The position numbers and the translations under genes were made by a program. The notes under the pieces were generated by a model. The model was not told where the DNA came from, searched no databases, and worked only from the letters and a program-made list of their open reading frames with translations. A stretch of DNA of 43,084 bases from Oscillospiraceae bacterium (GTDB lineage Bacteria > Bacillota > Clostridia > Oscillospirales > Acutalibacteraceae): the NCBI GenBank assembly GCA_015066325.1, contig SVOP01000004.1:1-43084 (forward strand), given 5' to 3'. Positions 24,587 to 32,842 of the stretch are shown here, piece by piece. Position 1 is the stretch's first letter. Every line of letters starts with the position of its first letter.

Positions 24587-25210
24587 ATGACTATTAATAA
24601 AAATATAGAAAAATACATAAAAGCAGAAATCCTACCCCAATACGAGAAAAATGACAGCGGTCATTCTTTGGAGCATATTGATTATGTTTTGAAAAGGTGT
24701 TTTAAATTTTCGGAGCAATTTCAAAATATTAATTACAATATACTTTATACTATTGCAGCCTTTCACGATATTGCTCATCATATTGATAAAGCTAACCACG
24801 AAAAGCTTTCTGCAGAGTTTTTTTATTACGATGAAAAAATGAAAGAGTTTTTCTCCGAGGGAGAAAGAATTTTAATAAAAGAAGCTATTGAAGACCACCG
24901 TGCATCTTCAACCTACGAACCCCGAAGCGATTATGGCAAAATTATTTCATCTGCAGACCGCTCAACTGATATTGATGATTTTCTCCGCCGTACCCATACT
25001 TACACTTTAAAGCATTTCCCCAACTGCACAAAACAGGAAATGATAGAAAGAGCTTATAAGCATACCGACCAGAAATACGGAAAATCAGGCTATGCAAAGC
25101 ATTATATTAAGGATGAGGAATATGAAATTTTCAGAGAAAACATAAACTTACTTTTATCCAATAAAGAAGATTTCGCAAAAAAATATTGTAATTTGAACAA
25201 TATAAAATGA
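24587..25210 (+). CDS. HD-domain phosphohydrolase
   Basis: The 207-residue protein has the HD superfamily metal motifs in order: GHSLEH near residue 25, FHDIAHH near residue 64, EDHRAS near residue 104, and SADRSTDID near residue 125. It should hydrolyse phosphate esters or nucleotides with a divalent metal; the substrate is unknown. There is no membrane segment. TTTGGTGA precedes the ATG. It is divergent from the alpha/beta hydrolase, monocistronic, and ends in a terminator that contains its stop codon. Confidence 0.92.
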   Translation: MTINKNIEKYIKAEILPQYEKNDSGHSLEHIDYVLKRCFKFSEQFQNINYNILYTIAAFHDIAHHIDKANHEKLSAEFFYYDEKMKEFFSEGERILIKEAIEDHRASSTYEPRSDYGKIISSADRSTDIDDFLRRTHTYTLKHFPNCTKQEMIERAYKHTDQKYGKSGYAKHYIKDEEYEIFRENINLLLSNKEDFAKKYCNLNNIK

Positions 25211-25238
25211 GGAAGAATTTTTATTTCTTCCTCATTTT
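25204..25238. terminator. Bidirectional intrinsic terminator
   Basis: A 14-bp perfect stem (25204-25217 with 25225-25238) lies between the convergent HD and histidine kinase genes; the HD stop codon lies within the stem. Confidence 0.85.
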
Positions 25239-25241
25239 TAT

Positions 25242-26477
25242 TTATTGGTTAAAAATCACTTCAATATTAAAAGAATATCCATCCTCGGAAAATGCCTTAA
25301 TCTTTCCGTTATGAGCTTCAACAATCGCTTTGGCAACGGAAAGTCCTATTCCATGACCGCCTTTTTCGGAATTTCTTGAACTGTCCGTTCTGTAAAAGCG
25401 GTCAAAAACATAACTAAGGCTTTCCTGCGAAACAAAATCTTTTGTTGTATTAAAAACATTCAAATAAATTTGCTTACTGTTTTTGATTAAACTAACGGCT
25501 ATCCGACCGCCGTCATTGGAATATCTTAAAGCATTATTCATTAATATACTTATTAACTGCTCAATCGCTTTGTTATTTCCGCAAAACGATATCATAGGCT
25601 GAATATTTATAACTATCTCTTTATTCTGAATTTGTGCTAAGGCCTTAAAGGTAGAAGCTGTTTCGGAAACTAAATCAGACAGTGGAAATTCTACCTTTAT
25701 CAAATCTTTGCTCGCTTCTTCTATTTTTGAAAGATAAACCAGGTCATTTGTAAGCGTAGTGAGACGCTTTGTTTGAACTTTAATTTCCTCAACTGACTCG
25801 TTTTTGCCTATTTCCATTTCAAGCAAATCAAGGTTTGCATTGATAATGGTCAGGGGAGTTTTTATTTCATGACCAGCATCTGTAATAAACCGTTTCTGTT
25901 TTTTGTAGCTTTCGGAAATAGGACGAATTATTCTTTCTGAAAGAACCGCCATTATAACAAAAACTACTGCAAATCCTATCAATGACATTGCTATGCTTGC
26001 TTTAAAAAAAGCGTAAAAAGCATCTAAACGCCTACCGCAATCAAGAAAAACTATTCTCGTTGCATTCTGCTCATATGTGCATTTATATCTGAAATTACCC
26101 GCAAATCCTTTCCCGTTTTTATCGTTGAGGGCTTTTCGGGCATATTCCACCGCTTGTTCACGGTCAACAGTAATTATTTTCCCTGTTTCAATTTCGTAAA
26201 CCTTCCCATTTGAATCTATCACAACAGAAAAATACCTTGATTCATAAGGGATTTCAGGTGACATATGTGGCGGAAGCAAATCGGGTTTACCGGGCTTATC
26301 ATCCTTAAACTCAGGAAAATCACCTTTGTTTTGCGATAGAACCTGAAGCAATTGATCTGCTTCAGTCATAACAGAGTTGAAATTAAGCAAATTCATTCCC
26401 GACACGATCACCAAAAGCAAAATAAACAGTGCAGTCATAGATAAAGCGATAAATTTTATTTTTAACCTCTTAATCAT
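25242..26477 (-). CDS. Sensor histidine kinase
   Basis: The 411-residue protein has two membrane segments (residues ~8-28 and ~160-180) enclosing a ~130-residue extracytoplasmic sensor with Pro-rich DKPGKPDLLPPHM. The cytoplasmic part has an H-box (DAGHEIKTPL), N-box (LMNNALRYSNDGG), F-box (FDRFYR) and G-box (GGHGIGLSVAKAI), a complete HisKA/HATPase_c kinase. The ATG at 26477 follows TTGGAGG and overlaps the response regulator by 8 bp. It is divergent from the VTC/DUF4956/Cthe_2159 genes, its likely targets. Confidence 0.95.
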   Translation of the reverse strand: MIKRLKIKFIALSMTALFILLLVIVSGMNLLNFNSVMTEADQLLQVLSQNKGDFPEFKDDKPGKPDLLPPHMSPEIPYESRYFSVVIDSNGKVYEIETGKIITVDREQAVEYARKALNDKNGKGFAGNFRYKCTYEQNATRIVFLDCGRRLDAFYAFFKASIAMSLIGFAVVFVIMAVLSERIIRPISESYKKQKRFITDAGHEIKTPLTIINANLDLLEMEIGKNESVEEIKVQTKRLTTLTNDLVYLSKIEEASKDLIKVEFPLSDLVSETASTFKALAQIQNKEIVINIQPMISFCGNNKAIEQLISILMNNALRYSNDGGRIAVSLIKNSKQIYLNVFNTTKDFVSQESLSYVFDRFYRTDSSRNSEKGGHGIGLSVAKAIVEAHNGKIKAFSEDGYSFNIEVIFNQ

Positions 26478-27144
26478 CTGCTTCCTCCAATGAATAACCT
26501 GCATTTCTTAAAGCCTTTATTTGAACATTGGCATTAAGAGCAATTAATTTTTTGCGAAGATATGAAATATAAACCCAGACTACATTAATTTCCGCCTCGG
26601 CATCAAAGCCCCATATTTTCTCCATAAATTTTTCTGCGGAAATAACATAATGGGGATTTGTAATAAACATTTCCAACATCTGAAATTCCTTGTTAGCAAG
26701 GCGAAAGCTTCCCGTTGGTGAACTGAGCTCAAAGGTTGCTCTGTCAAGAGTAATATTACCAAAGCTTATTTTTGTATCTTCCGAAGCCTGAGTTCTTGTT
26801 ATGGCTCTTATGGTTGCAAGAAGCTCTTTTGTATCAAAGGGTTTTGTTAAATAATAATTCGCACCGCTGTCAAGCCCTAAAACTTTGTCGTCAATTTCTG
26901 ATTTTGCGCTTAAAATGAGAACAGGAATCTTATTACCCTCTGAACGTATTCTCTTCAAAACGGTAATTCCATCAGCTCTGGGCATCATGACATCAAGAAT
27001 TGCAACATCATAATTGCCCCCTTGAATATATTCAAAAGCATCCTCCCCGTTATCGACAGAGTCAACTGAGTAATTATTTTTTTCAAAAATTTTCACAAGG
27101 ACCTTTGCAAGTGCATTTTCATCCTCTGCAAGTAAAATTCTCAT
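26470..27144 (-). CDS. OmpR-family response regulator
   Basis: The 224-residue protein has a receiver domain, with acidic pocket EDE at 7-9, phosphoacceptor D51 in ILDVMMP and the lysine in YLTKPF, and a winged-helix output domain (residues ~130-224) with MEKIWGFD and VWVYISYLRKK. It would bind direct repeats as a dimer. The ATG at 27144 is preferred, with AAGGACGGTGG upstream; a GTG- or ATG-type start further up lacks one. It is the first gene of the two-component operon. Confidence 0.95.
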   Translation of the reverse strand: MRILLAEDENALAKVLVKIFEKNNYSVDSVDNGEDAFEYIQGGNYDVAILDVMMPRADGITVLKRIRSEGNKIPVLILSAKSEIDDKVLGLDSGANYYLTKPFDTKELLATIRAITRTQASEDTKISFGNITLDRATFELSSPTGSFRLANKEFQMLEMFITNPHYVISAEKFMEKIWGFDAEAEINVVWVYISYLRKKLIALNANVQIKALRNAGYSLEEADD

Positions 27145-27224
27145 AAGCCACCGTCCTTTACACAGCAATTTTACCATAGTTATTTAAAAAAATCATCATT
27201 TTCTTTTTATGATAAACCTATAAC

Positions 27225-27241
27225 ATTAAATGTAATTAAAT
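27225..27241. promoter_or_regulatory. Possible response-regulator binding repeats
   Basis: ATTAAAT occurs at 27225 and again at 27235, a 10-bp direct repeat on one face of the helix, in the divergent region between the response regulator and VTC genes. OmpR-type regulators favour such spacing. Being AT-rich, it could be chance. No convincing -35/-10 pair was found in this gap. Confidence 0.25.
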
Positions 27242-27304
27242 TTTTTAGTTCATTTAAGGTTTTGGGTTTATATTTTTTGTATATCAATTTACAAAGGAGC
27301 TTTT

Positions 27305-28021
27305 ATGGCATTTCAAACAGTTTTCAAACGGTACGAGCTGAAATACCTGATTACCAAAAAGCAAAAGGAAGATATTCTTTCTGCCATCGAACCCTATATG
27401 GCACTTGATAAACATGGTCGTACTACAATAAGAAATTTATACTTTGATACTGACGATTACCGTCTTATTCGCCGTTCAATTGAGAAGCCGACATACAAAG
27501 AAAAATTACGTATAAGAAGCTATTATCAAGCTGACGGCAACAGCACGGTTTTTGTTGAACTAAAGAAAAAATACAAGCACATAGTTTATAAAAGGCGTAT
27601 CGCTTTATCTGAAAATGAAGCAATGAATTGGCTCTGTAACAGTCAATTCAACAATACCTCACAAATTTCAAATGAAATTGAATATTTCCTCGAATACTAT
27701 AAAACTCTTCATCCGACCGTTTTTTTGGCATACGACAGAGAAGCATATTTCACAAAGGAAAAAAGTGATTTCAGATTAACATTTGATGATAATATTATTT
27801 TCAGAACAGAAGATTTATCGTTAAAATCCGAAGCCTACGGAACGCATATATTGGAAGACGGCTTAGTTCTTATGGAGATTAAATGCTCAGGAGGAATACC
27901 TCTCTGGATGACAAAAATTCTTTCTGAAAACCATATATATAAAACATCATTTTCAAAATACGGAACTGTATACAGTGAACATATTTATCCTAAAATAACG
28001 GAGGAAAATAAAAATGCTTGA
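27305..28021 (+). CDS. VTC-domain (polyphosphate-polymerase-like) protein
   Basis: The 238-residue protein has the VTC/triphosphate-tunnel fold: KRYELKYLITKKQ at the N-terminus, TIRNLYFDTDDYRLI, KEKLRIRSY, VFVELKKKYKHIVYKRR, and the terminal MEIKCSGGIPLW. Those Arg, Lys and Glu residues line the tunnel in yeast Vtc4, which makes polyphosphate from ATP. Bacterial versions next to DUF4956 are not well characterised, so polyphosphate synthesis is an inference. AAAGGAG precedes the ATG, and its end overlaps the DUF4956 gene by 8 bp. Confidence 0.9.
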   Translation: MAFQTVFKRYELKYLITKKQKEDILSAIEPYMALDKHGRTTIRNLYFDTDDYRLIRRSIEKPTYKEKLRIRSYYQADGNSTVFVELKKKYKHIVYKRRIALSENEAMNWLCNSQFNNTSQISNEIEYFLEYYKTLHPTVFLAYDREAYFTKEKSDFRLTFDDNIIFRTEDLSLKSEAYGTHILEDGLVLMEIKCSGGIPLWMTKILSENHIYKTSFSKYGTVYSEHIYPKITEENKNA

Positions 28022-28709
28022 TAATTTATTTAAAGGACTTTTCGATTCTTCAACAACTTCTGTAATAGGTGCAACTGACTTTTTGCTTTGTCTTGGCATA
28101 TCTTTGGTTGCAGGTATTATTATGGCTGTCAGTTATATGTATAAAACCCGCTACACAAAAAGCTTTGTTATCACTCTCGCCCTTCTTCCCGCAGTTGTTT
28201 GCGTTGTTATTATGATGGTAAACGGCAATGTAGGAACAGGTGTTGCAGTTGCAGGTGCATTCAGCCTTGTGCGCTTCCGCTCCGTTCCCGGCACAGCAAA
28301 AGAAATCTGTATTCTCTTCTTAGCAATGGGCGCAGGTTTAATTGCAGGTATGGGCTATCTTGGTTACGCTCTTCTTTTCACAATCATTCTTTCCGCTGTA
28401 TTTGTTCTTTATAACTCTTTAAGCCTTGGTTCAAAAAGGAATTCCGAGCTTTATAAATCTCTGAGAATAGTTATTCCCGAGGATTTGGACTATTCGGGAG
28501 TTTTTGAAGATTTATTCACCCAATACACAAGTTTCCACGAGCTGACCCAGGTTAAAACAACCAATATGGGAAGTATGTTCCGCCTTACTTATGACATAGT
28601 TTTAAAAGACCCACAGAAAGAAAAGGAACTCATCGACAAACTCCGTTGCAGAAACGGAAATCTTGAAATAACCGTTTCAAAACAAGCAACAATCAATACC
28701 GAACTTTAA
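28014..28709 (+). CDS. DUF4956 membrane protein
   Basis: The 231-residue protein has four predicted membrane helices in its first ~140 residues, with the DUF4956 hallmark AFSLVRFRSVPGTAKEICILF between helices, then a soluble ~90-residue domain. The family is uncharacterised and almost always adjacent to a VTC-domain gene, and often to a CotH or Cthe_2159-type gene, as here. Its start lies inside the end of the VTC gene, implying coupled translation. Confidence 0.92.
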   Translation: MLDNLFKGLFDSSTTSVIGATDFLLCLGISLVAGIIMAVSYMYKTRYTKSFVITLALLPAVVCVVIMMVNGNVGTGVAVAGAFSLVRFRSVPGTAKEICILFLAMGAGLIAGMGYLGYALLFTIILSAVFVLYNSLSLGSKRNSELYKSLRIVIPEDLDYSGVFEDLFTQYTSFHELTQVKTTNMGSMFRLTYDIVLKDPQKEKELIDKLRCRNGNLEITVSKQATINTEL

Positions 28710-28723
28710 GAGAGTGTATTTTT

Positions 28724-30571
28724 ATGAAATATTTTAAAATTTTATCTGTCATTCTTTGCAGCATATTGGTATTTTCAAGTTGCGGTAAGCCGGATTCAGA
28801 TAATTTAACCGCTGATACTGAAACCACCACCGAAAGCAATAGCATTACAGAAAACACAGTCGTATCAAACGAAGATATGTTTTCAAAGCGCGATGCAAAA
28901 ACCGATTACGATAACGAAAGTGCAATTTCAGTTAAGCTTAACGGCACAACCGCAAGTTGTGAAAATGACTCGGTAAAGATTGACGGCAGTACTATTACAA
29001 TTACCGACGAGGGTACTTATGTTTTTTCGGGTACTCTTTCAGACGGTATGATAGTAGTTGATGCTGATGAAACAGACAAACCGCAAATGATTCTTGACGG
29101 TGTTTCTGTTACAAATGAAACCTGCGCCCCTTTATACATTCTTAATGCCGATAAGGTTTTTATAACCTTGGCAGAGGGTAGCGAAAACACACTTTCAAAT
29201 GGTGGAGAATTTAAAGCTATTGATGACAATAGTATTGACGCTACAGTATTTTCAAAGCAGGATTTGACCTTTAACGGCTCAGGTAGCCTTACTGTTACCT
29301 CCCCTGCCGAGCACGGAATTGTTTGCAAGGATGATTTAGTTTTTACTGGAGGAACCTATACTGTAAGCTCCGCATCTCACGGTCTTGATGCAAATGACAG
29401 CATAAGAATTAAAGATACCTCGCTTACAATTACATCCGGCAAGGACGGTATTCACACAGAAAACTCCGATGATTCCTCAAAGGGCTTTTTCTATATGGAA
29501 AGCGGTAAAATAGACGTGGAAGCAGAGGGCGACGGTATAAGTGCCGAGGCTTATGCACAGATTACCGACGGGAATATTGATATTCTCGCCGGTGGCGGAA
29601 GTGTAAACGGAACAAAAGCGAACTCTGATTCCTGGGGGAGTTTCGGTGGTCACGGCGGTGGTATGATGGGCGGTCACGGCGGTATGGGGCAAAAGCCCGA
29701 CAGAAAGCCCACAGGCATGAGCCTTTCAGATACAACCGACACTCCCCCAACAGATTCCGAAGAAAGTATGAGTATGAAGGGTATTAAAAGTGCCGGTAAT
29801 CTTGTTGTCGAAAAAGGTAATTTCAAAATAAACTCTGCCGATGATTCTATTCATACAAATTCCTCTTTAACACTTAATGGCGGTACCTTTGAAATCACCT
29901 CAGGCGATGACGGTATTCACGCTGAAGAAAAACTTAATATAACAAACGGAGCTATAAGTATAACTGAAAGCTATGAGGGGTTGGAAGCACTTGATATTGC
30001 CATCTCAGGGGGAGATATTTCCCTCATTGCAACTGACGACGGCTTGAATGCAGCAGGTGGAACAGACTCCAGCGGTATGGGTGGCAGAGATAACGGAATG
30101 TTCGGCGGTGGCGGACCCGGAGGTATGATGGGCGGTTCATCAAACGGCAGTATAGTAATTTCAGGCGGAAAGCTTCATATCAACGCTTCAGGTGACGGAA
30201 TCGATGCCAACGGCTCTCTTGAAATCAGCGGTGGCTACACAGTTGTTACAGGACCTACAATCGGCGACACCGCAACACTCGACTATGATTCAAGTGCAGT
30301 TATATCGGGCGGTACATTTATCGGAACAGGTGCGGCAGGTATGGCACAAACTTTCAGTAATTCAGAAAATCAAGGCGTTATTTCATTAAGCGCAGGAACA
30401 CAAAATGCAAATACAAGTATTACTGTAAAAAACACTTTGGGTAAATCCATTGTAACATTCTCTCCCGAGCTTTCTTTTAGTGTAGTAATTATCAGTACAC
30501 CCGAAATACAAAAAGGTGAAACCTACAAAATATCAATCGGCTCCGAAAGTGCAGAAATTCAAGCTGAATAA
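28724..30571 (+). CDS. Cthe_2159-like carbohydrate-binding lipoprotein
   Basis: The 615-residue protein has a lipoprotein signal with lipobox FSSC (Cys20). After a Thr/Glu-rich linker, residues ~60-590 form repeated beta-helix turns with recurring GDDGIHAE, GDGISAEA and SADDSIHTN motifs. These acidic turns could bind calcium. Two Gly/Met/His-rich insertions (about 305-325 and 448-467) interrupt the helix. The family (PF14262) includes Clostridium thermocellum Cthe_2159, which binds cellulose and polygalacturonate. It is third in the VTC/DUF4956 operon and surface-exposed; the exact ligand is unknown. Confidence 0.9.
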   Translation: MKYFKILSVILCSILVFSSCGKPDSDNLTADTETTTESNSITENTVVSNEDMFSKRDAKTDYDNESAISVKLNGTTASCENDSVKIDGSTITITDEGTYVFSGTLSDGMIVVDADETDKPQMILDGVSVTNETCAPLYILNADKVFITLAEGSENTLSNGGEFKAIDDNSIDATVFSKQDLTFNGSGSLTVTSPAEHGIVCKDDLVFTGGTYTVSSASHGLDANDSIRIKDTSLTITSGKDGIHTENSDDSSKGFFYMESGKIDVEAEGDGISAEAYAQITDGNIDILAGGGSVNGTKANSDSWGSFGGHGGGMMGGHGGMGQKPDRKPTGMSLSDTTDTPPTDSEESMSMKGIKSAGNLVVEKGNFKINSADDSIHTNSSLTLNGGTFEITSGDDGIHAEEKLNITNGAISITESYEGLEALDIAISGGDISLIATDDGLNAAGGTDSSGMGGRDNGMFGGGGPGGMMGGSSNGSIVISGGKLHINASGDGIDANGSLEISGGYTVVTGPTIGDTATLDYDSSAVISGGTFIGTGAAGMAQTFSNSENQGVISLSAGTQNANTSITVKNTLGKSIVTFSPELSFSVVIISTPEIQKGETYKISIGSESAEIQAE

Positions 30572-30576
30572 AAAAC

Positions 30577-30606
30577 AAAGACAAGGATGTCAAATTCCTT
30601 GTCTTT
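30577..30606. terminator. Intrinsic terminator, overlapping end of pnuC
   Basis: An 11-bp stem AAAGACAAGGA with TCCTTGTCTTT (30577-30587, 30596-30606) ends in TTTT for the plus-strand operon. The final codons and stop of the convergent pnuC gene lie inside it. Confidence 0.8.
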
Positions 30607-31282
30607 TCTGCATTCTGAGCCAATTGAAAAAGCCGTATAAATCGTTAAAAAGAAAAACAACGAAGCATATAACCACAGAAATATATGATATATCTTCCTT
30701 TGTCGCCAACACCCATAAAACGATTAAAACAATATCATTCGTCGCATAACCTAAAGCAAAAAACGGACTTCTTTTAAAGGTAAGGAATGCAGCAATAAAG
30801 CTTGTTGTAACCGAAACCGTGCTTGGCAGAAGATTTGCAGTATTAAAATGCTTTAATATAAAGTAAAAAGCAACCGTTACCACAGCAGTACAGATAAGTA
30901 TTAATCTTATATCTTTTCCTTTCAGTTTATTGACCTTTACCTCAGCTTTATTATCTTTATATGGATTTTTCAACCACGTCACAAGTGAAAATACCGACAT
31001 TGGCAAGGTCATACCCATATAAGTAAGCATTTCACCGTAATAAGAAAAGGAAAAAGATATAATTCCATAGATAGTGCTGAAAATTATCATTAATATCTGC
31101 CCGAAGGGATTACCCTTTGCACAGAATATCAATGAGGTTACACCAATTAATGAAGCGCAGAGAGTAAGATAATTGCTTTTGTCAAAAATAGCAAAGGAAA
31201 TAACAATTGCCAAAACCGAAAGGCTCCACAATATAATCTCGAATACTGAAAAATAGTTTTTTAACCCTTTTACTTTTTCCAT
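30590..31282 (-). CDS. pnuC: PnuC-family nicotinamide riboside/vitamin transporter
   Basis: The 230-residue protein has about seven membrane helices and the PnuC signatures: NPFGQILMIIFSTIYGIISF, YATNDIVLIVLWVLA and NDLYGFFNWLRM near the end. PnuC proteins import nicotinamide riboside by facilitated diffusion; close relatives carry thiamine or riboflavin, so the vitamin is not certain. AGGAGG precedes the ATG at 31282. A long leader with terminator/antiterminator potential lies just upstream, so it is probably regulated by attenuation. Confidence 0.9.
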   Translation of the reverse strand: MEKVKGLKNYFSVFEIILWSLSVLAIVISFAIFDKSNYLTLCASLIGVTSLIFCAKGNPFGQILMIIFSTIYGIISFSFSYYGEMLTYMGMTLPMSVFSLVTWLKNPYKDNKAEVKVNKLKGKDIRLILICTAVVTVAFYFILKHFNTANLLPSTVSVTTSFIAAFLTFKRSPFFALGYATNDIVLIVLWVLATKEDISYISVVICFVVFLFNDLYGFFNWLRMQKRQGI

Positions 31283-31292
31283 ATATCCTCCT

Positions 31293-31388
31293 AAAAAAAT
31301 AAGCATTCGCATACACATCTTCAAAGACCTAACGATGTGTAAACGAATGCTTTTATTTTAATATAAACATTCACTACCCGGTGGCAGT
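31293..31388 (-). promoter_or_regulatory. pnuC leader with terminator/antiterminator (candidate riboswitch)
   Basis: Reading the minus strand from 31397: a 6-bp hairpin ACTGCC-ACCG-GGTAGT (31388-31373); then GAATG (31372-31368), which can pair with GCATTC (31350-31345). That second arm can instead pair with CGAATGC as part of a long terminator stem (31301-31309 with 31344-31352, and 31313-31319 with 31334-31340) followed by A-TTTTTTT. The ribosome site AGGAGG follows directly. The two folds exclude each other. No known riboswitch motif (TPP, FMN, preQ1 or cobalamin consensus) was recognised; NAD+-II was not tested. Confidence 0.65.
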
Positions 31389-31403
31389 ATCTATCTTTAC
31401 AGA

Positions 31404-31432
31404 AGTATATCATATAAGTTTCTGTTTTGCAA
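31404..31432 (-). promoter_or_regulatory. Promoter of pnuC
   Basis: On the minus strand TTGCAA (31427-31432) and TATACT (31404-31409) are 17 bp apart, about 120 bp upstream of the start codon, leaving room for the leader. Confidence 0.7.
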
Positions 31433-31458
31433 TAAATATATTTTTGTTTTTTATTGGC

Positions 31459-31487
31459 TTGTTCACCCTCGTTTTTTGTGTTATACT
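31459..31487 (+). promoter_or_regulatory. Promoter of phosphodiesterase-like gene
   Basis: TTGTTC (31459-31464) and TATACT (31482-31487) are 17 bp apart with TG before the -10 box. The -10 lies 18 bp before the ATG at 31505, so a long 5' leader is unlikely. Confidence 0.55.
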
Positions 31488-31504
31488 TTTTGTCAGGTGA
31501 TTTT

Positions 31505-32293
31505 ATGCAAGATATTTTTTGTTCGCTTAAATTAACAAGTGTTGCCGCTTCTCTTTGCTCCGCTTTAGGTATTGAAAAGCCGAACCAGGCAAATAAACCT
31601 TTAGACGCTTTACTTGCGCTTTGCGAGGGTAAGGGTGTTGACAGAATCTTAATGTATAACCCTGATGCAATCGCTCTCTGGATTTTTGAGAAATATGCAG
31701 ACCTTTTCACGCCTGTTATGCTTAATACTGATATAACTCTTCCTCTTGAAAGTGTTATGCCATCGGTAACCCCCGTTTGCTTCGGCACAATGTACACAGG
31801 TGCTTCTCCCGAAATCCACGGCATACAAGCTTATGTAAAACCTGTTATCAAAACTGACTCGGTTTTTGACGCACTTATCCGCGCAGACAAAAAGCCATGC
31901 ATTGTTTCAACAGGTAACGACAGTATGTCAAAAATCTTTCTTGAAAGGGAAATGGATTATTTCATAGTCGAAACACCCGATGAAGCAAATGAAAAAGCTG
32001 TTGAACTCATTAAAGAAGATAAATATGATTTTATTGCAGTTTATAACGGAAACTATGACGGCACAATGCACCGCTACGGTCCTGAAAGCGAAGAATCAAT
32101 TGACGCTTTAAAGCATAATATAAATGCTTTTGAAGCTCTCGCCAATGCAGTAAAGGAAAATTGGCAGAACCACAAAACCCTTATTGGCTTTGCTCCCGAC
32201 CACGGTTGCCACGAAATAGACGGCGGCTGTGGTAGTCACGGACTTTATATGCCTGAGGATATGAACATCGTGCATTTTTATGGAATATTATGA
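31505..32293 (+). CDS. Small alkaline-phosphatase-superfamily protein
   Basis: The 262-residue protein has the core of the type I phosphodiesterase/nucleotide pyrophosphatase fold: an N-terminal metal Asp in MYNPDAI, a catalytic-region motif SVTPVCFGTMYTGASPEIHGI (shown as its two halves, PVCFGTMYTG and ASPEIHGI), NGNYDGTMHRYGP, and PDHGCHEIDGG with the last metal His in GSHG. It is shorter than most family members and lacks a signal peptide. The substrate is unknown. AGGTGA precedes the ATG at 31505; the longer frame from 31454 would cover the promoter. Confidence 0.82.
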   Translation: MQDIFCSLKLTSVAASLCSALGIEKPNQANKPLDALLALCEGKGVDRILMYNPDAIALWIFEKYADLFTPVMLNTDITLPLESVMPSVTPVCFGTMYTGASPEIHGIQAYVKPVIKTDSVFDALIRADKKPCIVSTGNDSMSKIFLEREMDYFIVETPDEANEKAVELIKEDKYDFIAVYNGNYDGTMHRYGPESEESIDALKHNINAFEALANAVKENWQNHKTLIGFAPDHGCHEIDGGCGSHGLYMPEDMNIVHFYGIL

Positions 32294-32298
32294 AACAA

Positions 32299-32333
32299 GC
32301 GTTCCGAAAGGTCAAAATGACTTTTCGGAACGC
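32299..32333. terminator. Intrinsic terminator
   Basis: A 16-bp stem (32299-32314 with 32318-32333, one G-T pair) and AAA loop follow the phosphodiesterase-like gene, then AAATTTTAT. Confidence 0.85.
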
Positions 32334-32471
32334 AAATTTTATCAAACAACATTATCAGTATATCACATAAAAAAACGCTTGTCAATATTTTAACAAAATT
32401 TTTGTTGTTTAAATTGCCAAAATCTGCGTTTTAAATAAAGAAAAACTGTGAACTTTATACAAAATTACATA

Positions 32472-32500
32472 TTGCAAAACCTGAATTTCCGTGCTATTAT
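32472..32500 (+). promoter_or_regulatory. Promoter of candidate non-coding RNA
   Basis: TTGCAA (32472-32477) and TATTAT (32495-32500) are separated by 17 bp, with a TGC extended -10. Transcription would begin near 32507. No long ORF follows before the terminator at 32.96 kb. Confidence 0.7.
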
Positions 32501-32505
32501 ATAGA

Positions 32506-32640
32506 CAAAGAAAGGGTGAGTCCAATGTACAAGTAAAAACCTAATTTCAAAAGAAAGCGTGGTTCCGATGTACAAATAAAAACCTGATCTGAAAACTATA
32601 AAGTCAAAGAAAGGATGAGTCCGGTGTTCATGTAAAGGCC
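32506..32640 (+). repeat. Three imperfect repeats, each with a 3-codon reading frame
   Basis: CAAAGAAAGG-TGAGTCC is followed by a start codon and TAA in copy 1 (ATG at 32525: MYK) and copy 3 (GTG at 32624: read as MFM). Copy 2 is shorter, GAAAGCGTGGTTCC then ATG at 32568: MYK. All are followed by AAACCT or AAGGCCT. Start-to-start spacings are 43 and 56 bp. The purine-rich start of each copy would serve as a ribosome site. Confidence 0.6.
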
Positions 32641-32842
32641 TACGGTTCGGGAAAATAAATACTCAGGAAAAGAACCGAAAGACTAAAAGCTTCATAGAAT
32701 GAAAATTATTTCAAAACAAAAGGGTTTCTCACTTACGAGAATGAATATAGATACGAATATAAGAAAAGAGTGTGTTTCGAAATAGAGTTCGTAAAAAGTG
32801 AAGTCAGCGGTCTTACTCAAAGAAAGAGAGGTAAATAAAAAG

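Noticed and set aside
31293-31388. Firm assignment of the pnuC leader as an NAD+-II riboswitch
   Set aside because: I cannot recall or test the consensus reliably, so only a generic attenuator is claimed.
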